The notes below the pieces were generated by a model. The model was not told the DNA's origin, made no database searches, and worked only from the letters and a program-made list of their open reading frames with translations. This document shows, one piece after another, positions 6,110-14,147 of a stretch of 15,150 nt of DNA. Positions within the stretch are counted from its first letter, which is position 1. Each line of letters begins with the position of its first letter. The stretch comes from an uncultured Allobaculum sp. (lineage in GTDB: Bacteria; Bacillota_I; Bacilli_A; Erysipelotrichales; Erysipelotrichaceae), in assembly GCA_910577085.1 (NCBI GenBank), contig CAJTLE010000071.1, positions 1-15,150 of the forward strand, given 5' to 3'. Position numbers and translations under genes: made by a program.

Positions 6110-7630
6110 ATGAGTTTAAATCCCGCAGAGATTTCAAAACTGATCAAAGCACAGATCCAGAATGTTGATAAAGATGTAGAAATGAACGAAAGCGGAACCG
6201 TCCTCAGTGTTGGTGACGGTATCGCAACCGTTTATGGACTGAAAAACGCTATGATGTCCGAACTTCTTCTGTTCCCGCACGATGTGTATGGCATGGTGCT
6301 CAACCTTGAAGAAGATCAGGTCGGCGTTGTTTTGATGAGTGATAATCCGGATATCAAAGAAGGGGATACTGTTAAACGGACTGGCCACGTTGTCGAAGTA
6401 CCTGTTGGCGACGGTATGTTAGGCCGCGTTGTTAACGCGCTCGGTCAGCCTATTGATGGTAAAGGCCCTATTGAAGGAACCAGCCTGCGTCCGGTAGAAC
6501 GGGTAGCTCCGGGTGTTATGACCCGTAAAAGTGTATCCGTACCTTTACAGACTGGTCTGAAAATTATTGACTCCATGATCCCAATCGGTCGTGGTCAGCG
6601 TGAGCTGATTATCGGTGACAGACAGACAGGTAAAACTGCGATTGCCATCGATACGATCATCAACCAGAAGGATCAGGGAGTGAACTGTATCTATGTAGCG
6701 ATCGGTCAGAAAGCATCCACCGTTGCTCAGATTGTTGAAAAACTCAAACAGTTTGGTGCGATGGATTACACGACCGTCGTTGTCTCCACTGCATCTGAAG
6801 CAGCCCCATTACAGTACATTGCACCATATGCAGGCTGTGCGATCGGTGAAGAATGGATGGAAAACGGCAAGGACGTTCTGATTGTGTACGATGACTTGTC
6901 CAAGCACGCTGTGGCTTATCGTGCAATGGCCCTGCTGCTTCGCAGACCACCAGGACGTGAAGCTTACCCAGGTGACGTTTTCTATCTGCATTCCAGACTG
7001 CTTGAACGAGCAGCCCGTCTCAATGAAAATCATGGCGGCGGTTCTTTAACAGCCCTGCCTATCATTGAAACCCAGGCTGGTGATATCGCCGCCTACATTC
7101 CAACCAATGTTATTTCCATTACCGATGGACAGATCTTCTTAAAGACCGATATGTTCAATGCCGGTCTTCGTCCTGCCGTAGACTCTGGTCTTTCCGTATC
7201 CCGTGTAGGATCAGCTGCGCAGGTTAAAGCCATGAAGCAGGTTTCCGGTTCTCTGAAACTAGAACTGGCTCAGTTTGCCGAAATGGAGGCCTTCTCCAAA
7301 TTCGGATCTGACCTGGATGCTGCAACGGCTGAAGTTCTGAACCATGGTAACCGTCTGACCCAGTTACTGGTTCAGAAACAGTATTCTCCGCTTTCCATGC
7401 CGGAAGAAGTGCTTTCGCTGTTTACGGGCAAATACAAATATCTGCGTACTATTCCAGTTGATAAGGTTCAGGATTTCGAAGACCAGATGCTGATGTTCTT
7501 CAAGACCGAGCATCCCGAAATTCTCGAAGAAATCGCTGAAAAGAAAGTGCTGGATGACGAACTGACTGCCAGAATCAAGGAACTGATGGACAGCTTCCTT
7601 GAAGATTACAAAGTAAAGGCAGGACTGTAG
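6110..7630 (+). CDS. atpA: F1Fo ATP synthase subunit alpha
   Basis: Non-catalytic nucleotide-binding F1 subunit (506 residues, full length). Order of parts: N-terminal beta-barrel (about 25-90), nucleotide-binding domain with Walker A GDRQTGKT (169-176) and Walker B VLIVYDD (256-262), and C-terminal helical domain. R365 in SVSRVGSAAQ (362-371) is the arginine finger reaching into the catalytic site on beta. The family signature PAVDSGLSVSRVGSAAQ lies at 355-371. The start ATG 6110 follows AGGTGATG (6099-6106). Only 1 nt separates it from atpG. Abundant CGT and GGT codons fit high expression. Confidence 0.98.
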   Translation: MSLNPAEISKLIKAQIQNVDKDVEMNESGTVLSVGDGIATVYGLKNAMMSELLLFPHDVYGMVLNLEEDQVGVVLMSDNPDIKEGDTVKRTGHVVEVPVGDGMLGRVVNALGQPIDGKGPIEGTSLRPVERVAPGVMTRKSVSVPLQTGLKIIDSMIPIGRGQRELIIGDRQTGKTAIAIDTIINQKDQGVNCIYVAIGQKASTVAQIVEKLKQFGAMDYTTVVVSTASEAAPLQYIAPYAGCAIGEEWMENGKDVLIVYDDLSKHAVAYRAMALLLRRPPGREAYPGDVFYLHSRLLERAARLNENHGGGSLTALPIIETQAGDIAAYIPTNVISITDGQIFLKTDMFNAGLRPAVDSGLSVSRVGSAAQVKAMKQVSGSLKLELAQFAEMEAFSKFGSDLDAATAEVLNHGNRLTQLLVQKQYSPLSMPEEVLSLFTGKYKYLRTIPVDKVQDFEDQMLMFFKTEHPEILEEIAEKKVLDDELTARIKELMDSFLEDYKVKAGL

Positions 7631-7631
7631 T

Positions 7632-8480
7632 ATGCCAGCAAGCAAGCAGGCGATTAAAGGAAGAATCGCGTCGGTCGGTTCAACCAAGAAAATCACCAAT
7701 GCCATGCAGATGGTCGCCAGCGCGAAACTTGCCAAAACACGCACGAACATGGAAAAAAACCGCGAATACGCCAACGGGCTGCAGGAAGTTCTCGGCATGG
7801 TTCTTGCCAGAGCGGATCAGGGCAGCCGACTGCTCAAAGATGATCAGTCCAAACCTTCCTTCCTGTTTGTCATTACGTCCGATATGGGTCTTTGCGGCGG
7901 CTACAATGCTAATGTCTTCAAAACCCTCGAAAACCAGCTGCGAGATGTCGACTATGTTGTCATGATCGGCTCTCATGGCGCTTCCTGGGCGAAGTCCAGA
8001 AATATTAAGCTTCATGAAACGTTCATCGATCTCAATGAAGATGACGCCTATCAGGTCTTTTCTTCCTGCATCGATGAAGCTCTCCGGCTTTTCAATGAGC
8101 ATAAGATCGGCTCGATCAAAGTGCTCTACACTCGTTACGTCAATACCCTGACTTTCGAACCGGAAGTAGAAACCCTGCTTCCACCAACGCCGCCAAAAGC
8201 GACTGAGGAAAAGAAAGTCAGAGCTCAGACGATTTTCGAACCGGAAAAATCCGTTATGCTCGCTTCGCTGATTCCAATGATTGCCAAATCCGTTCTGTAT
8301 TCCAAATACATGGAAAGCAAGACCAGTGAACAGGCTTCCCGCCGTATGGCGATGGAAAATGCGACCGATAATGCGGAAGAACTCCTGGATAAACTCAACC
8401 TCGAATACAACCGTGTAAGACAGTCTGCGATTACCCAGGAAATTACAGAAATCGTTGGCGGAGCCAACGCCCTGAAGTAG
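7632..8480 (+). CDS. atpG: F1Fo ATP synthase subunit gamma
   Basis: Central rotor shaft of F1, 282 residues. Both helical termini that form the coiled coil are intact: KGRIASVGSTKKITNAMQMVASAKL (9-33) and the C-terminal NLEYNRVRQSAITQEITEIVGGANAL ending at 281. The middle Rossmann-like part contains the conserved SDMGLCGGYN (83-92). The start ATG 7632 lies 1 nt after the atpA stop, with AAAGGCAGGA inside the atpA end as ribosome site. Glycine codons are mostly GGC (8 of 13, only 2 GGT), in contrast with atpE. Confidence 0.97.
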   Translation: MPASKQAIKGRIASVGSTKKITNAMQMVASAKLAKTRTNMEKNREYANGLQEVLGMVLARADQGSRLLKDDQSKPSFLFVITSDMGLCGGYNANVFKTLENQLRDVDYVVMIGSHGASWAKSRNIKLHETFIDLNEDDAYQVFSSCIDEALRLFNEHKIGSIKVLYTRYVNTLTFEPEVETLLPPTPPKATEEKKVRAQTIFEPEKSVMLASLIPMIAKSVLYSKYMESKTSEQASRRMAMENATDNAEELLDKLNLEYNRVRQSAITQEITEIVGGANALK

Positions 8481-8495
8481 AAAGGATGCGAATCT

Positions 8496-9944
8496 GTGAT
8501 GGAAAACAAAGTAGCATCTGCACCAGTCACAAATGACACACAGAATACAGGGGTAGTCACTCAGATCGTCGGTCCTGTTGTCGACATCCGATTTGCCAGC
8601 GGCAAACTCCCTGACCTGTTAACCGCAATTAAAATCCCTCTGGCTGACGACAAGTCCCTGACTGTCGAAGTTGCACAGGGAATCGGTAACGACCTTGTTC
8701 GCTGCATTGCGATGGGATCCACCGATGGACTGGTCCGCGGTATGAAAGCAATTGATACGGGAGCACCTATTCAGACTCCAATTGGTGAAGAAGTGCTTGG
8801 CCGTATGTTTAACGTCCTTGGCGAACCGATCGATGAACTCGGTCCGGTAGACGCCAAACAATATGCCCCAATTCACCGGGAAGCGCCAAAATTTGACGAA
8901 CAGTCAACAACATCGGCAATCCTCGAAACGGGTATTAAAGTTATTGACCTGCTTACCCCATATGCCCGTGGTGGTAAGATCGGTCTGTTCGGTGGTGCCG
9001 GTGTAGGTAAAACCGTACTGATTCAGGAGCTGATTCATAACATCGCTTCTGAACATGGTGGTAAATCTGTCGTTGTAGGCGTTGGTGAACGCACCCGTGA
9101 GGGTAACGACATGTACTGGGAAATGAAAGAGTCCGGTGTACTGGATAAAACCGTTCTGGTTTATGGCCAGATGAACGAATCTCCAGGTGCCCGTATGCGT
9201 GTTGGTCTGACCGGACTGACTATGGCTGAATACTTCCGTGATGTTGAACATCAGGACGTACTGCTCTTTATCGATAACATTTTCCGTTTCACACAGGCTG
9301 GTTCTGAAGTATCCGCGCTGCTTGGTCGTGTACCATCAGCCGTAGGTTACCAGCCAACCCTGGCGACTGAAATGGGTCAGCTGCAGGAACGTATTACTTC
9401 GACCAAAGATGGATCGATTACATCCATTCAGGCCGTTTATGTCCCTGCCGATGACCTGACTGACCCTGCTCCAGCAACAACCTTCTCCCACCTGGATGCA
9501 AAAACCGTACTGGATCGTTCCATTGCTGCCCTGGGTATCTTCCCAGCCGTAGACCCACTGGAATCTTCTTCCCGTATGCTGGATCCACAGGTAATCGGAG
9601 ACCGTCACTATAAAGTTGCCCGCGGTGTTCAGGAAATTCTGCAGAAATACAACGAACTGCAGGATATCATCGCCATTCTGGGTATGGACGAACTGTCCGA
9701 AGAAGACAAGAAGATCGTTAACCGTGCAAGACGTGTCCGTAACTTCCTGTCTCAGCCATTCCACGTAGCGGAAGTCTTCTCTGGAATTCAGGGTGAATAT
9801 GTTCCTTTGGAAACCACAATCGATTCCTTTGAGAAACTGTTATCCGGTGAATATGACAACCTGCCAGAGCAGGCCTTCATGTTCGTAGGTTCCATTGAAG
9901 AAGCTGTCGAAAAAGCAAAACAGATTGAGGAAGACGTCAAGTGA
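8496..9944 (+). CDS. atpD: F1Fo ATP synthase subunit beta
   Basis: Catalytic F1 subunit, 482 residues. Walker A GGAGVGKT (166-173), catalytic glutamate E198 in GERTREGND (197-205), Walker B VLLFIDN, and the DELSEED lever motif near the C terminus are all present. The family signature PAVDPLESSSRML follows the ATP-binding domain. Two starts are possible: GTG 8496, 9 nt after AAAGGA (8481-8486), or ATG 8499, 12 nt after it; they differ by one residue. The first 15 residues form a short, poorly conserved extension. Its stop overlaps the atpC start by 4 nt (GTGA, 9941-9944). Confidence 0.98.
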   Translation: MMENKVASAPVTNDTQNTGVVTQIVGPVVDIRFASGKLPDLLTAIKIPLADDKSLTVEVAQGIGNDLVRCIAMGSTDGLVRGMKAIDTGAPIQTPIGEEVLGRMFNVLGEPIDELGPVDAKQYAPIHREAPKFDEQSTTSAILETGIKVIDLLTPYARGGKIGLFGGAGVGKTVLIQELIHNIASEHGGKSVVVGVGERTREGNDMYWEMKESGVLDKTVLVYGQMNESPGARMRVGLTGLTMAEYFRDVEHQDVLLFIDNIFRFTQAGSEVSALLGRVPSAVGYQPTLATEMGQLQERITSTKDGSITSIQAVYVPADDLTDPAPATTFSHLDAKTVLDRSIAALGIFPAVDPLESSSRMLDPQVIGDRHYKVARGVQEILQKYNELQDIIAILGMDELSEEDKKIVNRARRVRNFLSQPFHVAEVFSGIQGEYVPLETTIDSFEKLLSGEYDNLPEQAFMFVGSIEEAVEKAKQIEEDVK

Positions 9945-10345
9945 TCGATCTCAAGATTGTTACGCCTGAAGGCCGCTATCTTGAAGAACCCGTATCCGCT
10001 CTCCACGCCAAAAGTGTCGTGGGTGAATTTACTCTGCTGCCAAACCACATGCCAATTGTCATGTCTCTGGTACCCTGTAAGCTGACCCTCACGCTTGATG
10101 GTGGAAACAAGGAAGAGTATGCGATTTCCGGCGGTGTTTTACATTTCGATGAAAACAAAGCCACTTTGCTGACCGATGCGATCGAAGGCAAAGCTGAAAT
10201 CGATATTCCACGTGCTCAGGCCGCCTACAAGCGCGCCAGAGAACGTGTTGAGAAACGTGATTCCACAACCCAGATGCAGCGTGCCGAACTGGCTATGCAG
10301 CGCGCCATCAACCGTCTGTCTGTAACTGGCAACCAGCCTAAATAG
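9941..10345 (+). CDS. atpC: F1Fo ATP synthase subunit epsilon
   Basis: Rotor-stalk subunit of 134 residues that couples gamma to the c-ring and can inhibit ATP hydrolysis. The N-terminal beta-sandwich (about 1-85) contains the family stretch GEFTLLPNHMPIVMSL (24-39); the C-terminal helical hairpin (about 87-130) begins PRAQAAYKRARERVEKR. The start is a GTG overlapping the atpD stop, with TTGAGGAAG just upstream inside atpD. It is the last gene of the operon; a strong terminator follows 65 nt later. Confidence 0.95.
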   Translation: MIDLKIVTPEGRYLEEPVSALHAKSVVGEFTLLPNHMPIVMSLVPCKLTLTLDGGNKEEYAISGGVLHFDENKATLLTDAIEGKAEIDIPRAQAAYKRARERVEKRDSTTQMQRAELAMQRAINRLSVTGNQPK

Positions 10346-10409
10346 AAGGGCGATTGATCAGTCTCTGGACTGTCGAATGCATCAGCCGCTATTCCAGGCA
10401 AACCATTAC

Positions 10410-10441
10410 AAGCGCCGTACATTCCGTCACGGCGCTTTTTT
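10410..10441 (+). terminator. Terminator of the upp-atp operon
   Basis: AAGCGCCGT (10410-10418) pairs perfectly with ACGGCGCTT (10429-10437) around a 10-nt loop; six T residues run from 10436 to 10441. It is GC-rich with a clear U tail and lies 65 nt after the atpC stop. Confidence 0.9.
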
Positions 10442-10690
10442 GCGCGAAAAGAGGGTCTCAAAGGAGCCTCAAAGGACTTTGCCTGTCGGAACTGTAAATA
10501 ATACTCTGACAACGGCCTGAATGGAGTGGGAACGCCCAGATTGGATGCCAGCGCCTGGATTGGAGCGGCCACAGCTTGAACGGAAAAAAAGCAAGCAGGA
10601 AAACTGGAATCGATCACAGGAAAGCAGACCAGCCCACAGGCAGCCTGGCTTTCCATGCAGATCGACTTTGGACAAAGCCTTGGGAATGCA
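10442..10690. other. Gene-free spacer ahead of the murB promoter
   Basis: Non-coding space after the atp terminator. The frame of murB is open back to 10521, which would add 132 residues, but the predicted residues (Trp, Arg, Ser and Gln rich) match nothing in MurB and the true start has a far better ribosome site. I see no RNA gene or repeat of note here. Confidence 0.6.
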
Positions 10691-10718
10691 TTGTTCCCTA
10701 CTGGAATCACGATATAAT
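10691..10718 (+). promoter_or_regulatory. Probable murB promoter
   Basis: A perfect TATAAT (10713-10718) lies 16 nt after a weak -35, TTGTTC (10691-10696). Transcription would begin near 10725 and give murB a leader of about 190 nt. Confidence 0.6.
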
Positions 10719-10757
10719 TCCATCAGGACATCAAGGCAGAACGAAAGAGTAAGAGCC

Positions 10758-10819
10758 CGGTCAGTCAGGAATCTGATCAGTCTGTTGACCAGTCAGCCGA
10801 TCAGACTGACCGTCAGTCT
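10758..10819 (+). promoter_or_regulatory. murB leader with mutually exclusive stems
   Basis: Within the predicted untranslated leader, one segment (10802-10812, containing GACTG) has three possible partners: CGGTCAGTC at 10758-10766 (9 bp), TCAGTCTG at 10777-10784 (8 bp), and TCAGTCT at 10813-10819 (7 bp, 3-nt loop). CAGTC is present four times in direct orientation (10762, 10778, 10790, 10814). Such competing pairings are typical of switching leaders, but short direct repeats could equally be a protein-binding array. No known riboswitch class is recognised. Confidence 0.45.
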
Positions 10820-10916
10820 ATGGGGCTGCTTGTTCTACACAGCCGTTATTTTCGATCTGTCTGTCTACTCAAACATCATTCGAAAGAAGACCAAATCCAC
10901 TTTAAGGAGGAGTTCG

Positions 10917-11792
10917 ATGAACTATAAAACAGGTGTACAACTCAAAGACTATACAACCTTGAAAATCGGCGGGGAAGCGGCTCGTTTTTACGAACCGGAA
11001 TCTATCGCTGAGATTCAGGAAATTTTAAAAGAACACAAAGAAAATAATCTGCCGCTGGTGATTCTTGGCAATGGCAGCAACATGCTGTTTGAAGATGAAG
11101 GCTATGATGGCTCCATCATTCATATTTCCAACAAACTGGCCGGAATTGAGCCAATTGACGAAACAACCGTTCGCGTCTATGCCGGACAGGAAAACGGCGA
11201 TCTGGCCAACTGGCTGGCGGATCATGGCCTTGGCGGTTTTGAATTTGCCAGTGGTATTCCAGGCACTGTCGGCGGGGCAGTCATTATGAATGCCGGCGCC
11301 TATGATGGAGAATTCAAGGATATTCTCAAATCCGTCGGGTATCTCGATGAAAACGGTGATCTGCATGAAGTCGATGCCGCCAATCTGGATTTAGGCTACC
11401 GCCACTCCTGGTTTACGGATCATTTTGGTGTGGTTGTCTATGCAGACCTTCAGTTTGAACCAAAGGCTTGTGAAGAAGTCCATGCCAAGATTCAGGAACT
11501 GCATGATAAACGCTATTCCAAACAGCCAATGGACAAAGCTTCGGCTGGTTCTACCTTCAAACGCCCAAGTCAGGGCTATGCATCCGCTCTGATTCATCAG
11601 TGCGGCCTGCAGGGCAGAGCTGTAGGGGATGCGATGGTTTCCACCAAGCATGCCGGCTTTTTAATCAATGATGGCAATGCCTCCTGTAAGGAATTTCTGG
11701 AGCTGGTTGGCATCGTTGAAGATGAAGTTCTTGCTCAGACAGGCATAAAACTTGATTTAGAAGTGCGTTTTATCCCCAAAAAGACATCTTGA
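10917..11792 (+). CDS. murB: UDP-N-acetylenolpyruvoylglucosamine reductase
   Basis: Cytosolic flavoenzyme that reduces enolpyruvyl-UDP-GlcNAc to UDP-MurNAc with NADPH, the second committed step of peptidoglycan precursor synthesis. 291 residues. FAD-binding landmarks are TTLKIGG (13-19), LGNGSNMLF (50-58) and GIPGTVGGAVIMNAGAY (113-129). Active-site candidates are R162 in YRHSWF, S212 in SAGSTFKRP (209-217), and E282 in the C-terminal LDLEVRFIP. Absence of the long Tyr loop fits the type II MurB of Gram-positives. In GRAVGDAMVSTKHAGF a D (238) replaces the usual second Gly. The start ATG 10917 is 6 nt after the perfect site AAGGAGG (10904-10910). It has its own promoter and is followed by a weak then a strong terminator hairpin. 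Confidence 0.96.
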   Translation: MNYKTGVQLKDYTTLKIGGEAARFYEPESIAEIQEILKEHKENNLPLVILGNGSNMLFEDEGYDGSIIHISNKLAGIEPIDETTVRVYAGQENGDLANWLADHGLGGFEFASGIPGTVGGAVIMNAGAYDGEFKDILKSVGYLDENGDLHEVDAANLDLGYRHSWFTDHFGVVVYADLQFEPKACEEVHAKIQELHDKRYSKQPMDKASAGSTFKRPSQGYASALIHQCGLQGRAVGDAMVSTKHAGFLINDGNASCKEFLELVGIVEDEVLAQTGIKLDLEVRFIPKKTS

Positions 11793-11813
11793 AACCGCTT
11801 TCTGCGGCTTTTT
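11793..11813 (+). terminator. Weak terminator after murB
   Basis: CCGC (11795-11798) pairs with GCGG (11804-11807) around TTTCT, with a bulged C and flanking AA/TT pairs, followed by five T residues (11809-11813). The stem is short, so termination may be partial. It begins right after the murB stop. Confidence 0.45.
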
Positions 11814-11843
11814 CGAGTCAGTATGGCCAAAAGATGTGAATAT

Positions 11844-11866
11844 CAGTTGCGAAGATCGAGCAACTG
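11844..11866 (+). promoter_or_regulatory. 7-bp inverted repeat upstream of amt
   Basis: CAGTTGC (11844-11850) and GCAACTG (11860-11866) are perfect reverse complements separated by 9 nt. The left arm overlaps TTGCGA (11847-11852), a possible -35 box placed exactly 17 nt before TAATCT (11870-11875), a weak -10. If that promoter is real, the repeat is placed like an operator covering it. Alternatively it forms an RNA hairpin in murB read-through transcripts. Confidence 0.4.
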
Positions 11867-11894
11867 TCGTAATCTCTAACCATCCAAAGACGGC

Positions 11895-11938
11895 AAAGGC
11901 GCCGAGACTTCCAAAGACGGGAGTTTCGGCGCCTTTTT
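11895..11938 (+). terminator. Strong terminator or attenuator just ahead of amt
   Basis: AAAGGCGCCGAGACT (11895-11909) pairs with AGTTTCGGCGCCTTT (11922-11936), including one G-U pair, and the apex adds three more pairs, making an 18-bp stem with loop AAAGAC and a T-run at 11934-11938. It ends only 29 nt before the amt ATG, leaving no room for a promoter with a leader that contains the amt ribosome site. The 11-nt sequence TCCAAAGACGG occurs both just before the stem (11883-11893) and at its apex (11910-11920). It may terminate murB, attenuate amt, or both. Confidence 0.8.
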
Positions 11939-11966
11939 CGTTTTTTATAGAAAGAGAGGATGACTT

Positions 11967-13652
11967 ATGGTCAACGAAGTTTTATCTGAGGTTTTCGGAA
12001 TCTGGTATCTGATCGGTGCATCTCTGGTCTTCTTTATGCAAGCCGGTTTTGCGATGGTCGAAGCTGGATTTACCCGCGCGAAAAACGCAGGAAACATCAT
12101 CATGAAAAACACGATGGACTTCTGCTTAGGTGCAGTTGCTTTCCTGTTTATCGGCTACTCGCTGTTATGTGGTGATGGAAATGGATTCATCGGCTGGGGT
12201 CAGAACCCACTGTTCAACTTTGCCGGAACAAACTGGTCTTTATTTACGTTCAACCTTGTCTTCTGCGCAACCGCTGCAACGATTGTATCGGGCGCAATGG
12301 CTGAAAGAACGAAATTCCTGTCTTACTGCATTTACTCAGTCATGATCTCCCTGGTGATCTATCCAATCGAAGCGCACTGGGTATGGGGTCCAGGCGGATG
12401 GTTAACCGCAATGGGATTCCACGATTTTGCTGGATCGGCTGTCATTCACTTTGTTGGCGGCACCTGTGCTCTGATCGGCGCTGCGATGCTTGGACCGAGA
12501 ATTGGTAAATTCTCCAAAGACGGAAAACCAAATGGTATTCCTGGTCACAACATCACAATCGGTGCTCTTGGTGTTTTCATCCTCTGGTTTGGCTGGTACG
12601 GATTCAACGGTGCCGCTGCTACCAATGGACTTCAGCTTTCTACAATCTTCGCAACAACAACCATCGCTCCAGCGCTGGCTGCCTGCACAACGATGATTTA
12701 CACCTGGTTACGTTATGGAAAACCAGATGTTGCAATGACTCTGAACGCTGCTCTTGGCGGTCTGGTTGCCATTACCGCCGGATGCGATGCGGTCAATGCT
12801 TTAGGTGCTTTCATTATCGGTATTCTGGCTGGTCTGGTTGTTCCGTTTTTAACCTGGCTGCTTGACTACAAATTAAAAATCGATGATCCAGTTGGTGCGA
12901 TCCCTGTTCATCTTGGCTGCGGCATCCTGGGAACGATCTGTGTTGGTTTATTTGCCTGCGGAACAGATACGATGCCTGTTCCAGTCGGCCTGTTCTATGG
13001 CGGCGGCTTCCGTCAGCTGGGCATCCAGTTACTTGGTCTTCTGGCCATCGGCACATGGACTGCCATCACAATCTTCATTACCTTCTACTGCATCAAGAAA
13101 ACAATCGGTCTGCGTGTAACTTCTAAAGAAGAAATCCGCGGCCTGGATCTTGAAGAACATGGTCTTGAAACTGCTTATGCAGGATTTGCAATGGAAACTG
13201 AAATGTTATCCGATGACGAACAGCCAGTCATTGAAATCAATGCTCCAGAAGTTACTCTGGATCAGGCTGTCCCGGCAACCGTAATTGGTGAAGGCAGCGG
13301 TATTCATAAAGTTGTCATTGTTTCTGGTATCGATAAGTTCGAACGTCTGAAAAAAGAACTCGAAAAAATCGGTATTGGTGGTATGACTGTCTCCAATGTA
13401 ATGGGCATGGGTGTTCAGAAAGGACAGCCAGTCTACTACAAAGGTGCTGAAGTTAAATCTCGTCTGTTACCAAAAATGCAGGCTGAAGTGGTTGTATGCA
13501 AAGTTCCTGTTGAACAGGTTGTTAAAGCTGCTCAGAAAGCTCTGTACACCGGCAATATCGGTGATGGTAAAGTCTTCGTTTATCCAGTCGAAGATGTTGT
13601 CCGCATCTCCACTGGTGCAACTGGCGCCCAGGCACTGGATTACGAAAAATAG
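11967..13652 (+). CDS. amt: Ammonium channel fused to a PII sensor domain
   Basis: A 561-residue membrane protein. Residues 1 to about 385 are an Amt/MEP/Rh ammonium channel of about 11 helices, with D153 and the pore histidines H161 and H315 (E. coli AmtB D160, H168, H318). The Amt C-terminal trunk GLDLEEHGLETAYAG (392-406) is kept. After a linker (about 407-445), residues 447-557 are a complete PII domain that aligns to E. coli GlnB without gaps (offset 445). Q39, K58, G87, K90 and R101 equivalents are present (Q484, K503, G532, K535, R546), but the uridylylated Y51 is V496 and R103 is S548. PII normally plugs Amt in response to ATP/ADP and 2-oxoglutarate; fusion would tether the plug. The start ATG 11967 follows AGAGAGGA by 6 nt. 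Confidence 0.96.
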   Translation: MVNEVLSEVFGIWYLIGASLVFFMQAGFAMVEAGFTRAKNAGNIIMKNTMDFCLGAVAFLFIGYSLLCGDGNGFIGWGQNPLFNFAGTNWSLFTFNLVFCATAATIVSGAMAERTKFLSYCIYSVMISLVIYPIEAHWVWGPGGWLTAMGFHDFAGSAVIHFVGGTCALIGAAMLGPRIGKFSKDGKPNGIPGHNITIGALGVFILWFGWYGFNGAAATNGLQLSTIFATTTIAPALAACTTMIYTWLRYGKPDVAMTLNAALGGLVAITAGCDAVNALGAFIIGILAGLVVPFLTWLLDYKLKIDDPVGAIPVHLGCGILGTICVGLFACGTDTMPVPVGLFYGGGFRQLGIQLLGLLAIGTWTAITIFITFYCIKKTIGLRVTSKEEIRGLDLEEHGLETAYAGFAMETEMLSDDEQPVIEINAPEVTLDQAVPATVIGEGSGIHKVVIVSGIDKFERLKKELEKIGIGGMTVSNVMGMGVQKGQPVYYKGAEVKSRLLPKMQAEVVVCKVPVEQVVKAAQKALYTGNIGDGKVFVYPVEDVVRISTGATGAQALDYEK

Positions 13653-13713
13653 ATTCCAATGGATTTCGATTGATGATCGCATCCGATCTATGCGTGCGAT
13701 CTGAACCCTGTGT

Positions 13714-13754
13714 GAATGTCTTTTGAAATCGGGCCTGATCAAAAAAAGACATTC
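13714..13754. repeat. 11-bp inverted repeat 60 nt after amt
   Basis: GAATGTCTTTT (13714-13724) is the exact reverse complement of AAAAGACATTC (13744-13754), separated by 19 nt. No T-run follows on either strand, so it is not a standard terminator, but it could form the 3' end of the amt mRNA after processing. Confidence 0.55.
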
Positions 13755-14103
13755 CCTCATCTTCAACTCAATCAAAAACAAATGATCCCACAGCTTCCGG
13801 AAAGCTTCAGGATGCCACGCCTGAATCTTTCGTGGAGGCTGCCTTGTATAAATAAACTTAATCCCGTTATATCCGGTTTCTGTCTGACAAGTGGTTACCC
13901 GTCCTCAACCGTAGAAAACAGAAACTGGACCTGACTTTAAAAAGAACGAACAATTGATCCGTCTGCTCCAGAATAGACAGATCAGTCCACAGGAAACGAT
14001 CTTCGGTTTCTGGATTCACCTTTACGAGCTGCTTTGAAGTAATTTTGAACATGAGCCTGGTCAGAATCCTTTCAATCAGCTCTAAGAATCCCTTCTTACT
14101 GAC

Positions 14104-14147
14104 TTTGCAGACTGTCCTCCTTTCATCCAGACTCTCAAGTCTGCAAA
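14104..14147. repeat. 10-bp inverted repeat with an alternative inner stem
   Basis: TTTGCAGACT (14104-14113) is the exact reverse complement of AGTCTGCAAA (14138-14147). The right arm can instead pair with CAGACT (14128-14133) to give a 6-bp hairpin with loop CTCA. The two structures exclude each other. On the reverse strand the loop carries GAAAGGAGGA. Confidence 0.5.

Noticed and set aside
10521..10916. In-frame 132-codon N-terminal extension of murB
   Set aside because: The extension resembles no MurB sequence, contains the predicted promoter, and the ATG at 10917 has a perfect AAGGAGG site and the family's normal N terminus.
14082..14126. Reverse-strand 14-codon ORF with GAAAGGAGGA
   Set aside because: The Shine-Dalgarno-like sequence lies inside the ORF rather than before its ATG, and no other start codon follows at a suitable distance.
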